Shown here piece by piece: positions 48,876 through 56,525 of a stretch of DNA of 64,000 nt. Source of the DNA: Streptosporangium pseudovulgare (GTDB taxonomy: Bacteria > Actinomycetota > Actinomycetes > Streptosporangiales > Streptosporangiaceae). Location of the stretch: the NCBI RefSeq assembly GCF_014648055.1, contig NZ_BMQJ01000012.1, positions 62,001 through 126,000 of the forward strand, written 5' to 3'. A model generated the notes under the pieces. It worked only from the letters and a program-made list of their open reading frames with translations. It did not search any database and was not told where the DNA came from. Each line of letters starts with the position of its first letter. Positions within the stretch are counted from its first letter, which is position 1. Both the position numbers and the translations under genes were made by a program.

Positions 48876-50915
48876 ATGTTCCGATCCCAGCTCACCGCGC
48901 GGCTGTCCCGCCCGGGCATCCGGTTCACCCGGCTGTCCCCGGCGGCCCGCGTCTCCCTTATCGTCCTGGCGGCGGTCACGCTGCTCGCCGTACTGGCGCC
49001 GTTCCTCACGGGCGACCCGCTCGCGACCGGCGTGCCGGCCACCCCGCCCGGCACCGACCACTGGTTCGGCACTGATCGGGCCGGCCGGGACATCTTCGCC
49101 CGGATCGCCCACGGCGCGCGGTCCTCGCTGCTCATCGGCCTGGGCGCCACCGCGGTGGCGGTGCTGGCCGGCGCGGTGCTCGGCAGCCTCGCGGCCACCT
49201 CGCGCCGGGTGGTCGGCGAGGGCATCATGCGCGTCCTCGACGTGATCATGTCCTTCCCCGGCATCGCGCTCGCCGCGGTGCTGGTCGCGGTCTTCGGCCG
49301 CAGCCTGCCGATCCTGATCCTGACCATCGCCTTCCTGTACGTGCCGCAGCTCACCCGGGTGGTGCGGGCCAACGTCCTGGCGCAGTACGGCGAGGACTAC
49401 GTCGCCGCCGAGCGGGTGATCGGCGCGCCCCGCCGGTACATCCTGGTCCGGCACGTCGCCGTCAACTGCGCCGCACCGATCATGGTCTTCGCCACCGTGC
49501 TGGTCGCCGACGCGATCATCTTCGAGGCCAGCCTGTCGTTCATCGGCGCGGGCATCCAGGACCCGGCGCCCAGCTGGGGCAACGTCCTCTCGTACGGCCG
49601 GCAGATCGTGCTGTCCGGCGGCTGGTGGGCCACCTTCTTCCCCGGCCTGGCGATCCTGGTCACGGTGCTCGCGCTCAACCTGCTCGCCGAGGGGCTGACC
49701 GACGCCTGGGCCGCGCCCCGCTCGGCCCGGCCGGCCCCGGCGCGGACCGCGGGTCCCCTGGCGGATCCGGCGGCGGACGCGGTGACCGCCCCGGCCTCGG
49801 ACCCTGCCCCGGATCCGGCATCCGACCCGGACGTCGTACCCGCGGCCGGACGGACGGGTGAGCAGACGGGCGAGCGGGTGGACGAGACCGGGGTGCGCGA
49901 GGCGCTCGCCAGGCTCGCCGCCGTGGCGCGCGAACGCGCGCCCCGGGTGCCGCCGCTCCCGGCCGACGCCCGGCCCCTGCTGTCCGTCGAGGACCTCTCC
50001 ATCCGCTTCCCCCAGCGGTACGGCGACGTCCCCGTCGTGCAGTCGCTCTCCTTCGACGTGCGCGCCGGTGAGACGCTCGGCCTGGTCGGCGAGTCCGGCT
50101 GCGGCAAGAGCCTCACCAGTCTGGCGATCATGGGGTTGCTGCCCCGCGGCGCGCGGGCCGACGGCCGGATCGTCTACGACGGGCGGGACATCCTCACGCT
50201 CCCGCCCCGTGAGCGGCGGGCGATCTCCGGCCCGGAGATCGCCATGGTCTACCAGGACGCCATGTCGTCGCTGAACCCCTCGGTCCTCGTCGGCGCCCAG
50301 CTGCGGCAGCTCACCCGCAGGGGCGGCACGCGCACCCCCACGGAGCTGCTCGAACTCGTCGGCCTGGACCCCCGTCGCACGCTGCGCAGCTACCCGCACG
50401 AGCTGTCCGGAGGCCAGCGCCAGCGGGTGCTGATCGCGATGGCGCTCTCCCGCAGCCCGCGCCTGCTCGTCGCGGACGAGCCCACCACGGCGCTCGACGT
50501 GACCGTGCAGGCCCAGGTGGTCGAGCTGCTCGGCCGGCTCCGCGACGAGCTCGGCTTCGCCATGGTGCTCGTCTCGCACGACCTCGGCCTGGTCGGCGAA
50601 CTCGTGCACCGGGTCGCGGTGATGTACGCCGGCCAGCTCGCGGAGGTCGGCACGACACCGCGGCTGTTCTCCGGCGTGGAGCACCACTACGCCCGCGGCC
50701 TCCTCGGCTCCGTGCTCTCCCTGGAGACCGGCGCCGAGCGGCTGCACCAGGTGCCCGGCGTGGTGCCCGCACCTCAGGACTTCGGTCCGGGCTGCCGGTT
50801 CTCCGGCCGGTGCGCCGCCGCCACCGATGCCTGCCGTACGGCCCCGCCCGTGCTGGCCGGCGACCCGCACGACCACGCACGGGCCTGCTTCCACCCGGGA
50901 GGGGGACAGCTGTGA
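48876..50915 (+). CDS. Fused ABC permease and ATPase (DppC-DppD)
   Basis: 679 residues in one frame. Residues 1-285 are a DppC permease (WFGTDRAGRDIFARIAHGAR, EAA loop DYVAAERVIGAPRRYILVRH). Residues about 285-370 form a Pro/Ala/Asp/Thr linker. Residues 370-679 are a DppD ATPase with Walker A LVGESGCGKSLTSLAIMG, Q-loop MVYQDAMSSLNP, signature ELSGGQRQRVLIAMAL, Walker B LLVADEPTTALDV and the Cys-rich oligopeptide tail. Such fusions occur in actinomycetes. No stop or frameshift is seen, so fusion is real in this sequence. Confidence 0.9.
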   Translation: MFRSQLTARLSRPGIRFTRLSPAARVSLIVLAAVTLLAVLAPFLTGDPLATGVPATPPGTDHWFGTDRAGRDIFARIAHGARSSLLIGLGATAVAVLAGAVLGSLAATSRRVVGEGIMRVLDVIMSFPGIALAAVLVAVFGRSLPILILTIAFLYVPQLTRVVRANVLAQYGEDYVAAERVIGAPRRYILVRHVAVNCAAPIMVFATVLVADAIIFEASLSFIGAGIQDPAPSWGNVLSYGRQIVLSGGWWATFFPGLAILVTVLALNLLAEGLTDAWAAPRSARPAPARTAGPLADPAADAVTAPASDPAPDPASDPDVVPAAGRTGEQTGERVDETGVREALARLAAVARERAPRVPPLPADARPLLSVEDLSIRFPQRYGDVPVVQSLSFDVRAGETLGLVGESGCGKSLTSLAIMGLLPRGARADGRIVYDGRDILTLPPRERRAISGPEIAMVYQDAMSSLNPSVLVGAQLRQLTRRGGTRTPTELLELVGLDPRRTLRSYPHELSGGQRQRVLIAMALSRSPRLLVADEPTTALDVTVQAQVVELLGRLRDELGFAMVLVSHDLGLVGELVHRVAVMYAGQLAEVGTTPRLFSGVEHHYARGLLGSVLSLETGAERLHQVPGVVPAPQDFGPGCRFSGRCAAATDACRTAPPVLAGDPHDHARACFHPGGGQL

Positions 50916-51922
50916 ACGAACCAGTCGTCAGCCTGGAGGGCGTGCACGTCCTCCACTCGGCACGCGGCGGCGGGCTGTTCCGCCGCGACGTGGTGCACGC
51001 CCTCACCGACGCCACGGTGTCGGCCGGACGAGGTGAGATCCTCGGCGTCGTCGGCGAGTCCGGCTGCGGCAAGTCCACCCTGGCCAAGGTCGTGGTCGGC
51101 CTCCAGCAGCCCACCTCGGGCACGGTGCGGTTCCGCGGCGAGGACCTGTGGTCGCTGCCGGCCCGGCGGCGGCGCGAGGAGTTCGGCACCTCGGTGGCCA
51201 TGGTGTTCCAGGACGCCTCCACCGCGCTCAACCCGCGGCTGCCCGTGCGCCGCATCCTGCGCGACCCCCTCGACGTGCACCGGCGCGGCACGGCGCGGCA
51301 GCGCGAGGACCGCGTTCGCGACCTGCTCGACCTCGTCGGGCTGCCCGGGCACGTCGCCGAGGCGCTGCCCGGCGGGCTGTCCGGCGGGCAGCGCCAGCGG
51401 GTCGCCGTGGCCCGGGCCCTGGCCCTCGAACCGGACGTGATCGTCGCCGACGAGCCCACCAGCGCGCTCGACGTCTCGGTCCGCGCCCAGGTGCTCAACC
51501 TCCTCGTCGACCTGCGCGCGACCCTCGGCCTGGGTCTGGTGTTCATCTCCCACGACATCCAGACGGTCCGCTACCTCGCCGACCGGATCGCGGTCATGTA
51601 CCTCGGCCGGGTGGTCGAGGAGGGCCCGGCCGCGGCGGTCGCGGGCGAGGCGCGGCATCCGTACACGCGGGCGCTGTTCTCGGCCACCCCGAGCCTGCTC
51701 GACGACACCGAGCGGATCGTGCTGACCGGCCCGGTCCCGTCCGCGACCCGCCCCCCGTCCGGCTGCCCGTTCCGCACGCGCTGCTGGAAGGCCACCGACG
51801 AGTGCGCGGTGGAGTTCCCGCACGCCACCCTCGCGGCCCCGGAGAGCGGGCACTCCTGGCACTGCGTCCATCCCGAGATCCACCCCGGATCTCACCCCGA
51901 AACCCATCCCAGCCGCCGGTAA
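50912..51922 (+). CDS. ABC transporter ATPase (DppF type)
   Basis: 336 residues from GTG 50912, overlapping the previous stop; GGGAGGGGG lies eight bases ahead. Walker A VVGESGCGKSTLAKVVVGL, signature GLSGGQRQRVAVARAL, Walker B VIVADEPTSALDVSVRAQVL, and the oligopeptide C-terminal motif with CPFRTRCWKATDEC. It forms the second nucleotide-binding half beside the DppD domain. Confidence 0.92.
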   Translation: MNEPVVSLEGVHVLHSARGGGLFRRDVVHALTDATVSAGRGEILGVVGESGCGKSTLAKVVVGLQQPTSGTVRFRGEDLWSLPARRRREEFGTSVAMVFQDASTALNPRLPVRRILRDPLDVHRRGTARQREDRVRDLLDLVGLPGHVAEALPGGLSGGQRQRVAVARALALEPDVIVADEPTSALDVSVRAQVLNLLVDLRATLGLGLVFISHDIQTVRYLADRIAVMYLGRVVEEGPAAAVAGEARHPYTRALFSATPSLLDDTERIVLTGPVPSATRPPSGCPFRTRCWKATDECAVEFPHATLAAPESGHSWHCVHPEIHPGSHPETHPSRR

Positions 51923-51932
51923 GGAGCATCCC

Positions 51933-52862
51933 GTGAATCCCCGCAAGCCCCGCTTCAGCGGCGTCGTCCCCCCGGTCGTCACCCCCCTGACACCGGACGG
52001 TGAGATCGACGCGACGTCTCTGGAGCGGCTGGTCGAGTTCCTCATCGACGCCGGCGTCTCCGGCCTGTTCGCGCTCGGCAGCTCCGGTGAGTCCGCCTTC
52101 CTCACCGACGCCCGGCGCGACCGGGCGCTGGAGGTCGTGGTGCGGACGGCCGCGGGCCGGGTCCCGGTGATCGCCGGATGCATCGAGACGACGACCGCCC
52201 GCGTGATCGAACGCGCCCGGGCCGCGCAGAAACTCGGCGCCGACGCCACCGTGGTGACCGCGCCGTTCTACACCCGCGTCCACCCCGTCGAGGTCGACCG
52301 TCACTTCCGGGTGGTCCGGGCCGCGGTCGACCTGCCGCTGCTCGCCTACGACGTGCCGGTGTCGGTGCACACCAAGCTCACCGTCGACCAGGTGCTCTCA
52401 CTGGCCGCCGACGGCGTCGTCGACGGCCTCAAGGACTCCAGCGGCGACGACGTCGGCTTCCGCCAGGTGGTGCTCGGCGCCGCCGGCCTGCCGGGCTTCT
52501 CGGCGCTGACCGGCCACGAGGTCGTGGTGGACGCGATGATGCTCGCCGGCGCCGACGGCGCGGTGCCGGGCCTGGGCAACGTCGACCCGCACGGCTACGT
52601 CCGGCTGCTCCGCGCCTGCGCCGAGGGCCGCTGGGCCGACGCCAGGGCCGAGCAGGACCGCCTGACCGCGCTGTTCCGCATCGTCGACGCCGTGTCCCCG
52701 GCGACCGCCGGCGGCAGCACGCGGGGCGTCGGCGCGTTCAAGACGGCGCTCGCCCTGCGCGGCGTCATCGCGCACGCCGCCGTCTCGCAGCCCATGCGGG
52801 AGCTGACCGATGAGGAGACCCGCGCCGTGGCCGCCCGCCTGGAAGAGGCCGGGCTGCTGTGA
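51933..52862 (+). CDS. nanA: N-acetylneuraminate lyase-like aldolase
   Basis: 309 residues, GTG with AAGGAG upstream. DHDPS/NAL superfamily barrel: GSSGESAFLT (the GTTGE-type loop), LLAYDVPVSVHT with the catalytic Tyr, and GLKDSSGDD with the Schiff-base Lys. DHDPS and NAL cannot be told apart by these motifs, but coupling to ROK kinase and NanE genes argues for cleavage of N-acetylneuraminate to N-acetylmannosamine and pyruvate. Its stop overlaps the next start. Confidence 0.82.
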   Translation: MNPRKPRFSGVVPPVVTPLTPDGEIDATSLERLVEFLIDAGVSGLFALGSSGESAFLTDARRDRALEVVVRTAAGRVPVIAGCIETTTARVIERARAAQKLGADATVVTAPFYTRVHPVEVDRHFRVVRAAVDLPLLAYDVPVSVHTKLTVDQVLSLAADGVVDGLKDSSGDDVGFRQVVLGAAGLPGFSALTGHEVVVDAMMLAGADGAVPGLGNVDPHGYVRLLRACAEGRWADARAEQDRLTALFRIVDAVSPATAGGSTRGVGAFKTALALRGVIAHAAVSQPMRELTDEETRAVAARLEEAGLL

Positions 52863-53923
52863 CCCTCGTCGTCGGCGTGGACATCGGCGGCACGAAGACC
52901 GCGGCGGGCCTGGTGGACCCCACCGGGAACCTGCTGGCCGTACGGTCCCGTCCGACCCCCGCGACCCGGGGGCCGGACGCGGTCGTGGACGCCGCCGCCG
53001 AGCTCGTCCGGGAACTCGACGGCGGCGCGGGGACCGTCACGGCGGTGGGCGTCGGCAGCGCGGGGGTCATCGATCCCCGGAGCGGCACGGTGGTCTCGGC
53101 CACCGGCGCCATCCCCGGATGGGCGGGCACCGACCTGCGCGGCGAACTGTCCCGGCGGCTCGGCCTGCCCGTCGCCGTCGACAACGACGTGCACGCGCAC
53201 GCGCTCGGCGAGCTGTGGCGCGGCGCCGCCGCCGGCCGGGACGACGTGCTGCTGGTGGCCGTCGGCACCGGCGTCGGCGCCTCCCTCGTCCTCGGCGGGC
53301 GGGTACGGCACGGCGCGCACTCGGTGGCCGGGCACGCCGGGCATCTGCCCGTCCCCGCCGCGGCCGGCCGGCCGTGCCCGTGCGGTGGGCACGGGCACGT
53401 CGAGGCGGTCGCCTCCGGGCCCGCCCTGCTCGCGGAGTACCGCCGCCGCAGCGGGGCCGAGGCCGGGCACCTGTCCGAGGTCGTCCGCCTCGCCGACGCC
53501 GGCGACCCGATCGCCGCGGCCGTCCTGGCCGAGGGGGCGGGCGCGCTGGGCGCGGCGATCGGGGGGCTGGTGAACGTCATCGACCCCGAGCTCGTCCTGG
53601 TCGGCGGGGGCGTCACCGGCTGCGGCGAGCCCTGGTGGCGGGCGCTGCGCGAGGCGGTCCGCGCCGAGGCGCTGCCCGCGCTGCGGGACGTCCCGATCGA
53701 GCCGGCCGCGCTCGGCGGGGACGCCGCCCTGCTCGGCGCCGCCCGGCTGGCCCTGGCGGCGGCTTCGGCCACGACGACCCCGGCGCCGACCACGACGGCC
53801 TCGACCACGACGACCCCGGCTCCGACGGCGGCGGCTTCGGCTCCCGCAGTTCCGACGGCGGCGGCTTCGGCTCCCGCGGCCCCGGCGGCCACGGTTTCGG
53901 CGACCACAGAGGAGGATGTGTGA
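52859..53923 (+). CDS. nanK: ROK-family sugar kinase (N-acetylmannosamine kinase)
   Basis: 354 residues. N-terminal ATP site LVVGVDIGGTKTAAGLVDP, ROK zinc motif PCPCGGHGHVEAVASGPAL and sugar-binding HAGHLPV precede a normal end near residue 300. A Thr/Ala/Pro-rich tail of about 50 residues follows, encoded by imperfect tandem repeats (53760-53900). By operon context it phosphorylates N-acetylmannosamine to the 6-phosphate. Its stop overlaps the nanE start (GTGTGA). Confidence 0.85.
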   Translation: MTLVVGVDIGGTKTAAGLVDPTGNLLAVRSRPTPATRGPDAVVDAAAELVRELDGGAGTVTAVGVGSAGVIDPRSGTVVSATGAIPGWAGTDLRGELSRRLGLPVAVDNDVHAHALGELWRGAAAGRDDVLLVAVGTGVGASLVLGGRVRHGAHSVAGHAGHLPVPAAAGRPCPCGGHGHVEAVASGPALLAEYRRRSGAEAGHLSEVVRLADAGDPIAAAVLAEGAGALGAAIGGLVNVIDPELVLVGGGVTGCGEPWWRALREAVRAEALPALRDVPIEPAALGGDAALLGAARLALAAASATTTPAPTTTASTTTTPAPTAAASAPAVPTAAASAPAAPAATVSATTEEDV

Positions 53924-54603
53924 ACCCGGTGCTGGCCGCGCTGCGCGGCCGTCTGGTGGTGTCCTGCCAGGCCTACCCCGGGGAGCCGATGCGCGACCCC
54001 GACACGATGTGCCGCGTGGCCCTGGCGGTCGCGGCCGGCGGGGCCGCGGGCATCCGCGCCCAGGGGCTGGATGACCTGCGCCGGATCCGGGCCGCGCTCG
54101 ACCTTCCGCTCATCGGCCTGTGGAAGGACGGCGACGGCGAGGTCTTCATCACGCCGACGCTCGACCACGCCGTCGCGGTCGCGGAGACCGGCGCCGACAT
54201 CGTGGCCCTCGACGCCACCCGGCGGCCCAGGCCGGACGGCCGTACGCTCGCCGAGACCGTCAGGGCGGTGCACGAGCGCACCGGCCGGCTGGTCATGGCC
54301 GACGTCTCGACGTACGAGGAAGGCGTCGCCGCGGCCGATGCGGGCGCCGACGTGGTGGGGACGACCCTCGCCGGTTACACGCCCTACTCCCGCACCGGCC
54401 CCGGCCCGGACCTCGACCTGGTGGCCCGGCTCTCCCGCGACCTGCCGGTCCCGGTGATCGCGGAGGGGCGCGTCCACACCGTGGACCAGGCCGCCGAGGC
54501 CGTCCGGGCGGGGGCGCACGCCGTCGTGGTCGGCACCGCCATCACGCATCCGACGAGCATCACCCGCTGGTTCGAGACCGCGGTCTCCGGCGCGTCGGCC
54601 TGA
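53920..54603 (+). CDS. nanE: N-acetylmannosamine-6-phosphate 2-epimerase
   Basis: 227 residues from GTG 53920, in a four-base overlap with nanK and with GGAGGA six bases ahead. NanE barrel motifs: LVVSCQAYPGEPMRDPDTM, AGIRAQGLDDLRRIR, LIGLWKDGDGEVFITPT, VALDATRRPRPDG, VMADVSTYEEGVAAADAGAD and VIAEGRVHTVDQAAEAVRAG. It converts ManNAc-6-P to GlcNAc-6-P, the committed step feeding amino-sugar catabolism. nagA and nagB are not in the window. This gene anchors the sialic-acid reading of the whole operon. Confidence 0.92.
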   Translation: MNPVLAALRGRLVVSCQAYPGEPMRDPDTMCRVALAVAAGGAAGIRAQGLDDLRRIRAALDLPLIGLWKDGDGEVFITPTLDHAVAVAETGADIVALDATRRPRPDGRTLAETVRAVHERTGRLVMADVSTYEEGVAAADAGADVVGTTLAGYTPYSRTGPGPDLDLVARLSRDLPVPVIAEGRVHTVDQAAEAVRAGAHAVVVGTAITHPTSITRWFETAVSGASA

Positions 54604-54614
54604 CGCGCCACCGC

Positions 54615-54662
54615 GTGCAGGCCTCCGCCCGTGCCGGGCCCGGAACGGGCGGAGGCCTGCAC
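54615..54662 (+). terminator. Strong hairpin ending the sialic acid operon
   Basis: Perfect 18-bp arms starting GTGCAGGCCTCC (54615-54632) and ending GGAGGCCTGCAC (54645-54662), loop 12 bases, 11 bases past the nanE stop. A further part-copy of the right arm follows (54663-54690). Confidence 0.85.
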
Positions 54663-54707
54663 GGGCAGAGGCCTGCACGGGCAGAGGCCGGTGCCCGCGG
54701 AGCCGGC

Positions 54708-54774
54708 GCCACGGTGCCGATGCCACGGTGCCGATGCCACGGAGCCGATGCCACGGAGCCGATGCCACGGAGCC
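54708..54774. repeat. 14-bp tandem repeat, 4.8 copies
   Basis: GCCACGGWGCCGAT starts at 54708, 54722, 54736 and 54750, with a final partial copy at 54764. The period is not a multiple of three and no gene crosses it. Confidence 0.85.
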
Positions 54775-54839
54775 CGGCGCGGGCGGGAGAGCGGCGGAGG
54801 CGGGGCGGGCGCCGCTCCCCGGCCGAGATCGCATTAGAC

Positions 54840-55110
54840 TGGGCGCAACGCGATGACGGAGACGAGTAGTCCCGGGATCACGCGGGTCAGAGAGCCGCCG
54901 GTAGCTGCGAAGGCGGTCCCGCGCCCCGGGGTGAAGACCCTCCCGAGTGCGGGGAGGAACGGCGATCCCGCCCAATGCCCTGCCGGCCGGCCCCCGTGAT
55001 CGGGCCGTGATGAGGCCGCCGCCCAGGCGGCGGCGAAAGTGCGGTGGCACCGGGAGCACCCTTCTCCCCCGCACTCCCAAGGGATCCGCTCATATTCCAC
55101 AAGGAGTGTG
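54840..55110 (+). ncRNA. T-box riboswitch leader of the aspartyl-tRNA synthetase gene
   Basis: After a possible -10 (TAGACT, 54835) the leader holds GATGACGGAGACGAGTAG and then CAGAGAGCC...GGCGG, typical of T-box stem I/III regions. The T-box itself is AAAGTGCGGTGGCACCGGGA (55036-55055), with TGGC for pairing to a tRNA ending GCCA, fitting the discriminator G of tRNA-Asp/Asn. AGTGCGG (55038-55044) can pair with CCGCACT (55069-55075). The overlapping CACTCC (55072-55077) can instead pair with GGAGTG (55103-55108), which includes the ribosome binding site. The two helices exclude each other, indicating translational control by uncharged tRNA. The specifier codon could not be fixed. Confidence 0.75.
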
Positions 55111-56397
55111 ATGATCTCTCGTATCCTCGCCGCCGACCTGCCCGCGCACGTCGGCCGCACCGTACGAATCGCCGGCTGGCTGCACCGCCGCCGCGAGCTG
55201 AAATCCGTGTCGTTCCTGGTGGTCAGGGACCGTTCCGGCCTCGCCCAGGTCGTGCTGCGCGAACCGGTCCACCTGGCCGAGGAGACCGTCGTCGAGGTCA
55301 CCGGGACCGTCGCCGCCAACCCGCAGGCCCCCGGCGGAGCCGAGCTGGCCGACCCGGTGATCGACGTGCTCTCCACGCCGGTCGAGCCGCCTCCCTTCGA
55401 CCTGTACCGGCCCGTCGTCTCCGGCACGCTGCCCACGGTCCTCGACCACGCGCCGGTGGCGCTGCGGCATCCCCTGCTGCGGGCGCCGTTCGAGATCGCC
55501 GCCGCCGGGGTCGCCGGGTTCCGGGCCGCCCTGGACGGACTCGGGTTCGTCGAGACGTCGACCCCGAAGATCGTGGCCTCGGCGACGGAGTCGGGCGCCA
55601 ACGTCTTCGGCATCGACTACTTCGGCCGGCCCGCCTTTCTGGCCCAGTCCCCGCAGTTCTTCAAGCAGGCCCTGGTCGGGGTGTTCGAGCGGGTCTACGA
55701 GGTCGGGCCGGTCTTCCGGGCCGAGCCGCACGACACCGCCCGGCACCTGGCGCAGTACACGAGCCTGGACGCCGAACTGGGCTTCGTCCGCGACCACCGC
55801 GACGTCATGGCGGTGCTCACCCGCGCGCTCGGCGGCATGCACGCGGCCGTCGCCGAACGCGCCGGGGCCGCCGTCGCCCTGCTGGGGATCGAGGTGCCGA
55901 AGGTCCCGGAGGAGATCCCGGCGATCGACTTCGCCGAGGCGCAGGAACTCCTCGCCCGGCACACCGAGGAGGACCCACGCGGCGAACCCGACCTGGCCCC
56001 GGCGCACGAACGCTGGCTCGGCGAGTGGGCGCTGCGCGAGCACGGCTCGGAGTTCCTGTTCGTCACGGGCTACCCGATGGTCAAGCGGCCCTTCTACACC
56101 CACCCCGACCCGGCCGCGCCGGAGCGCTCACGCAGCTTCGACCTGCTCTTCCGGGGGCTGGAGCTGGTGACGGGCGGCCAGCGGCTGCACCTGCACGCCG
56201 ACTACCTGGCCGCGCTCACCGCCCGGGGCGAGGACCCGGCGGCGTACGAGGGGTACCTCGCGGCCTTCGCGCACGGCATGCCGCCGCACGGCGGCTTCGC
56301 CATCGGCCTGGAACGCTGGACCTCCCGCCTGACGGGCGCCGCCAACGTCCGCCAGACGACCCTCTTCCCGCGCGACCTGCACCGCCTCAGCCCGTGA
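55111..56397 (+). CDS. aspS: Archaeal-type (probably non-discriminating) aspartyl-tRNA synthetase
   Basis: 428 residues, shorter than the bacterial AspRS (about 590) because the GAD insertion is absent. OB-fold anticodon domain AHVGRTVRIAGWLHRRRELK; class II motif 2 VGPVFRAEPHDTARHLAQYT; motif 3 GGFAIGLERWTSRLTGAANV ending LFPRDLHRLSP. It charges tRNA-Asp and perhaps tRNA-Asn with aspartate. Many actinomycetes carry it as a second copy beside the main aspS. Start ATG 55111 with AAGGAG, masked in one leader fold. It neighbours a candidate peptide cluster, so self-protection is conceivable but unproven. Confidence 0.9.
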   Translation: MISRILAADLPAHVGRTVRIAGWLHRRRELKSVSFLVVRDRSGLAQVVLREPVHLAEETVVEVTGTVAANPQAPGGAELADPVIDVLSTPVEPPPFDLYRPVVSGTLPTVLDHAPVALRHPLLRAPFEIAAAGVAGFRAALDGLGFVETSTPKIVASATESGANVFGIDYFGRPAFLAQSPQFFKQALVGVFERVYEVGPVFRAEPHDTARHLAQYTSLDAELGFVRDHRDVMAVLTRALGGMHAAVAERAGAAVALLGIEVPKVPEEIPAIDFAEAQELLARHTEEDPRGEPDLAPAHERWLGEWALREHGSEFLFVTGYPMVKRPFYTHPDPAAPERSRSFDLLFRGLELVTGGQRLHLHADYLAALTARGEDPAAYEGYLAAFAHGMPPHGGFAIGLERWTSRLTGAANVRQTTLFPRDLHRLSP

Positions 56398-56403
56398 CGT
56401 CGT

Positions 56404-56438
56404 GACCGGCCGGCCCGCGCCCCGCGGGCCGGCCGGTC
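56404..56438. terminator. Bidirectional hairpin terminator
   Basis: GACCGGCCGGCCCGCG (56404-56419) and its exact complement (56423-56438) with a 3-base loop lie between the convergent synthetase and reductase genes. Confidence 0.8.
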
Positions 56439-56525
56439 CGCCCGGCCCACGCGGCCCGCGGCCGGAACCGTACGGCCCACACGACCGGAGCCGTACGGCC
56501 GGCTGTGGGGGGTGCCGCGACGGGG

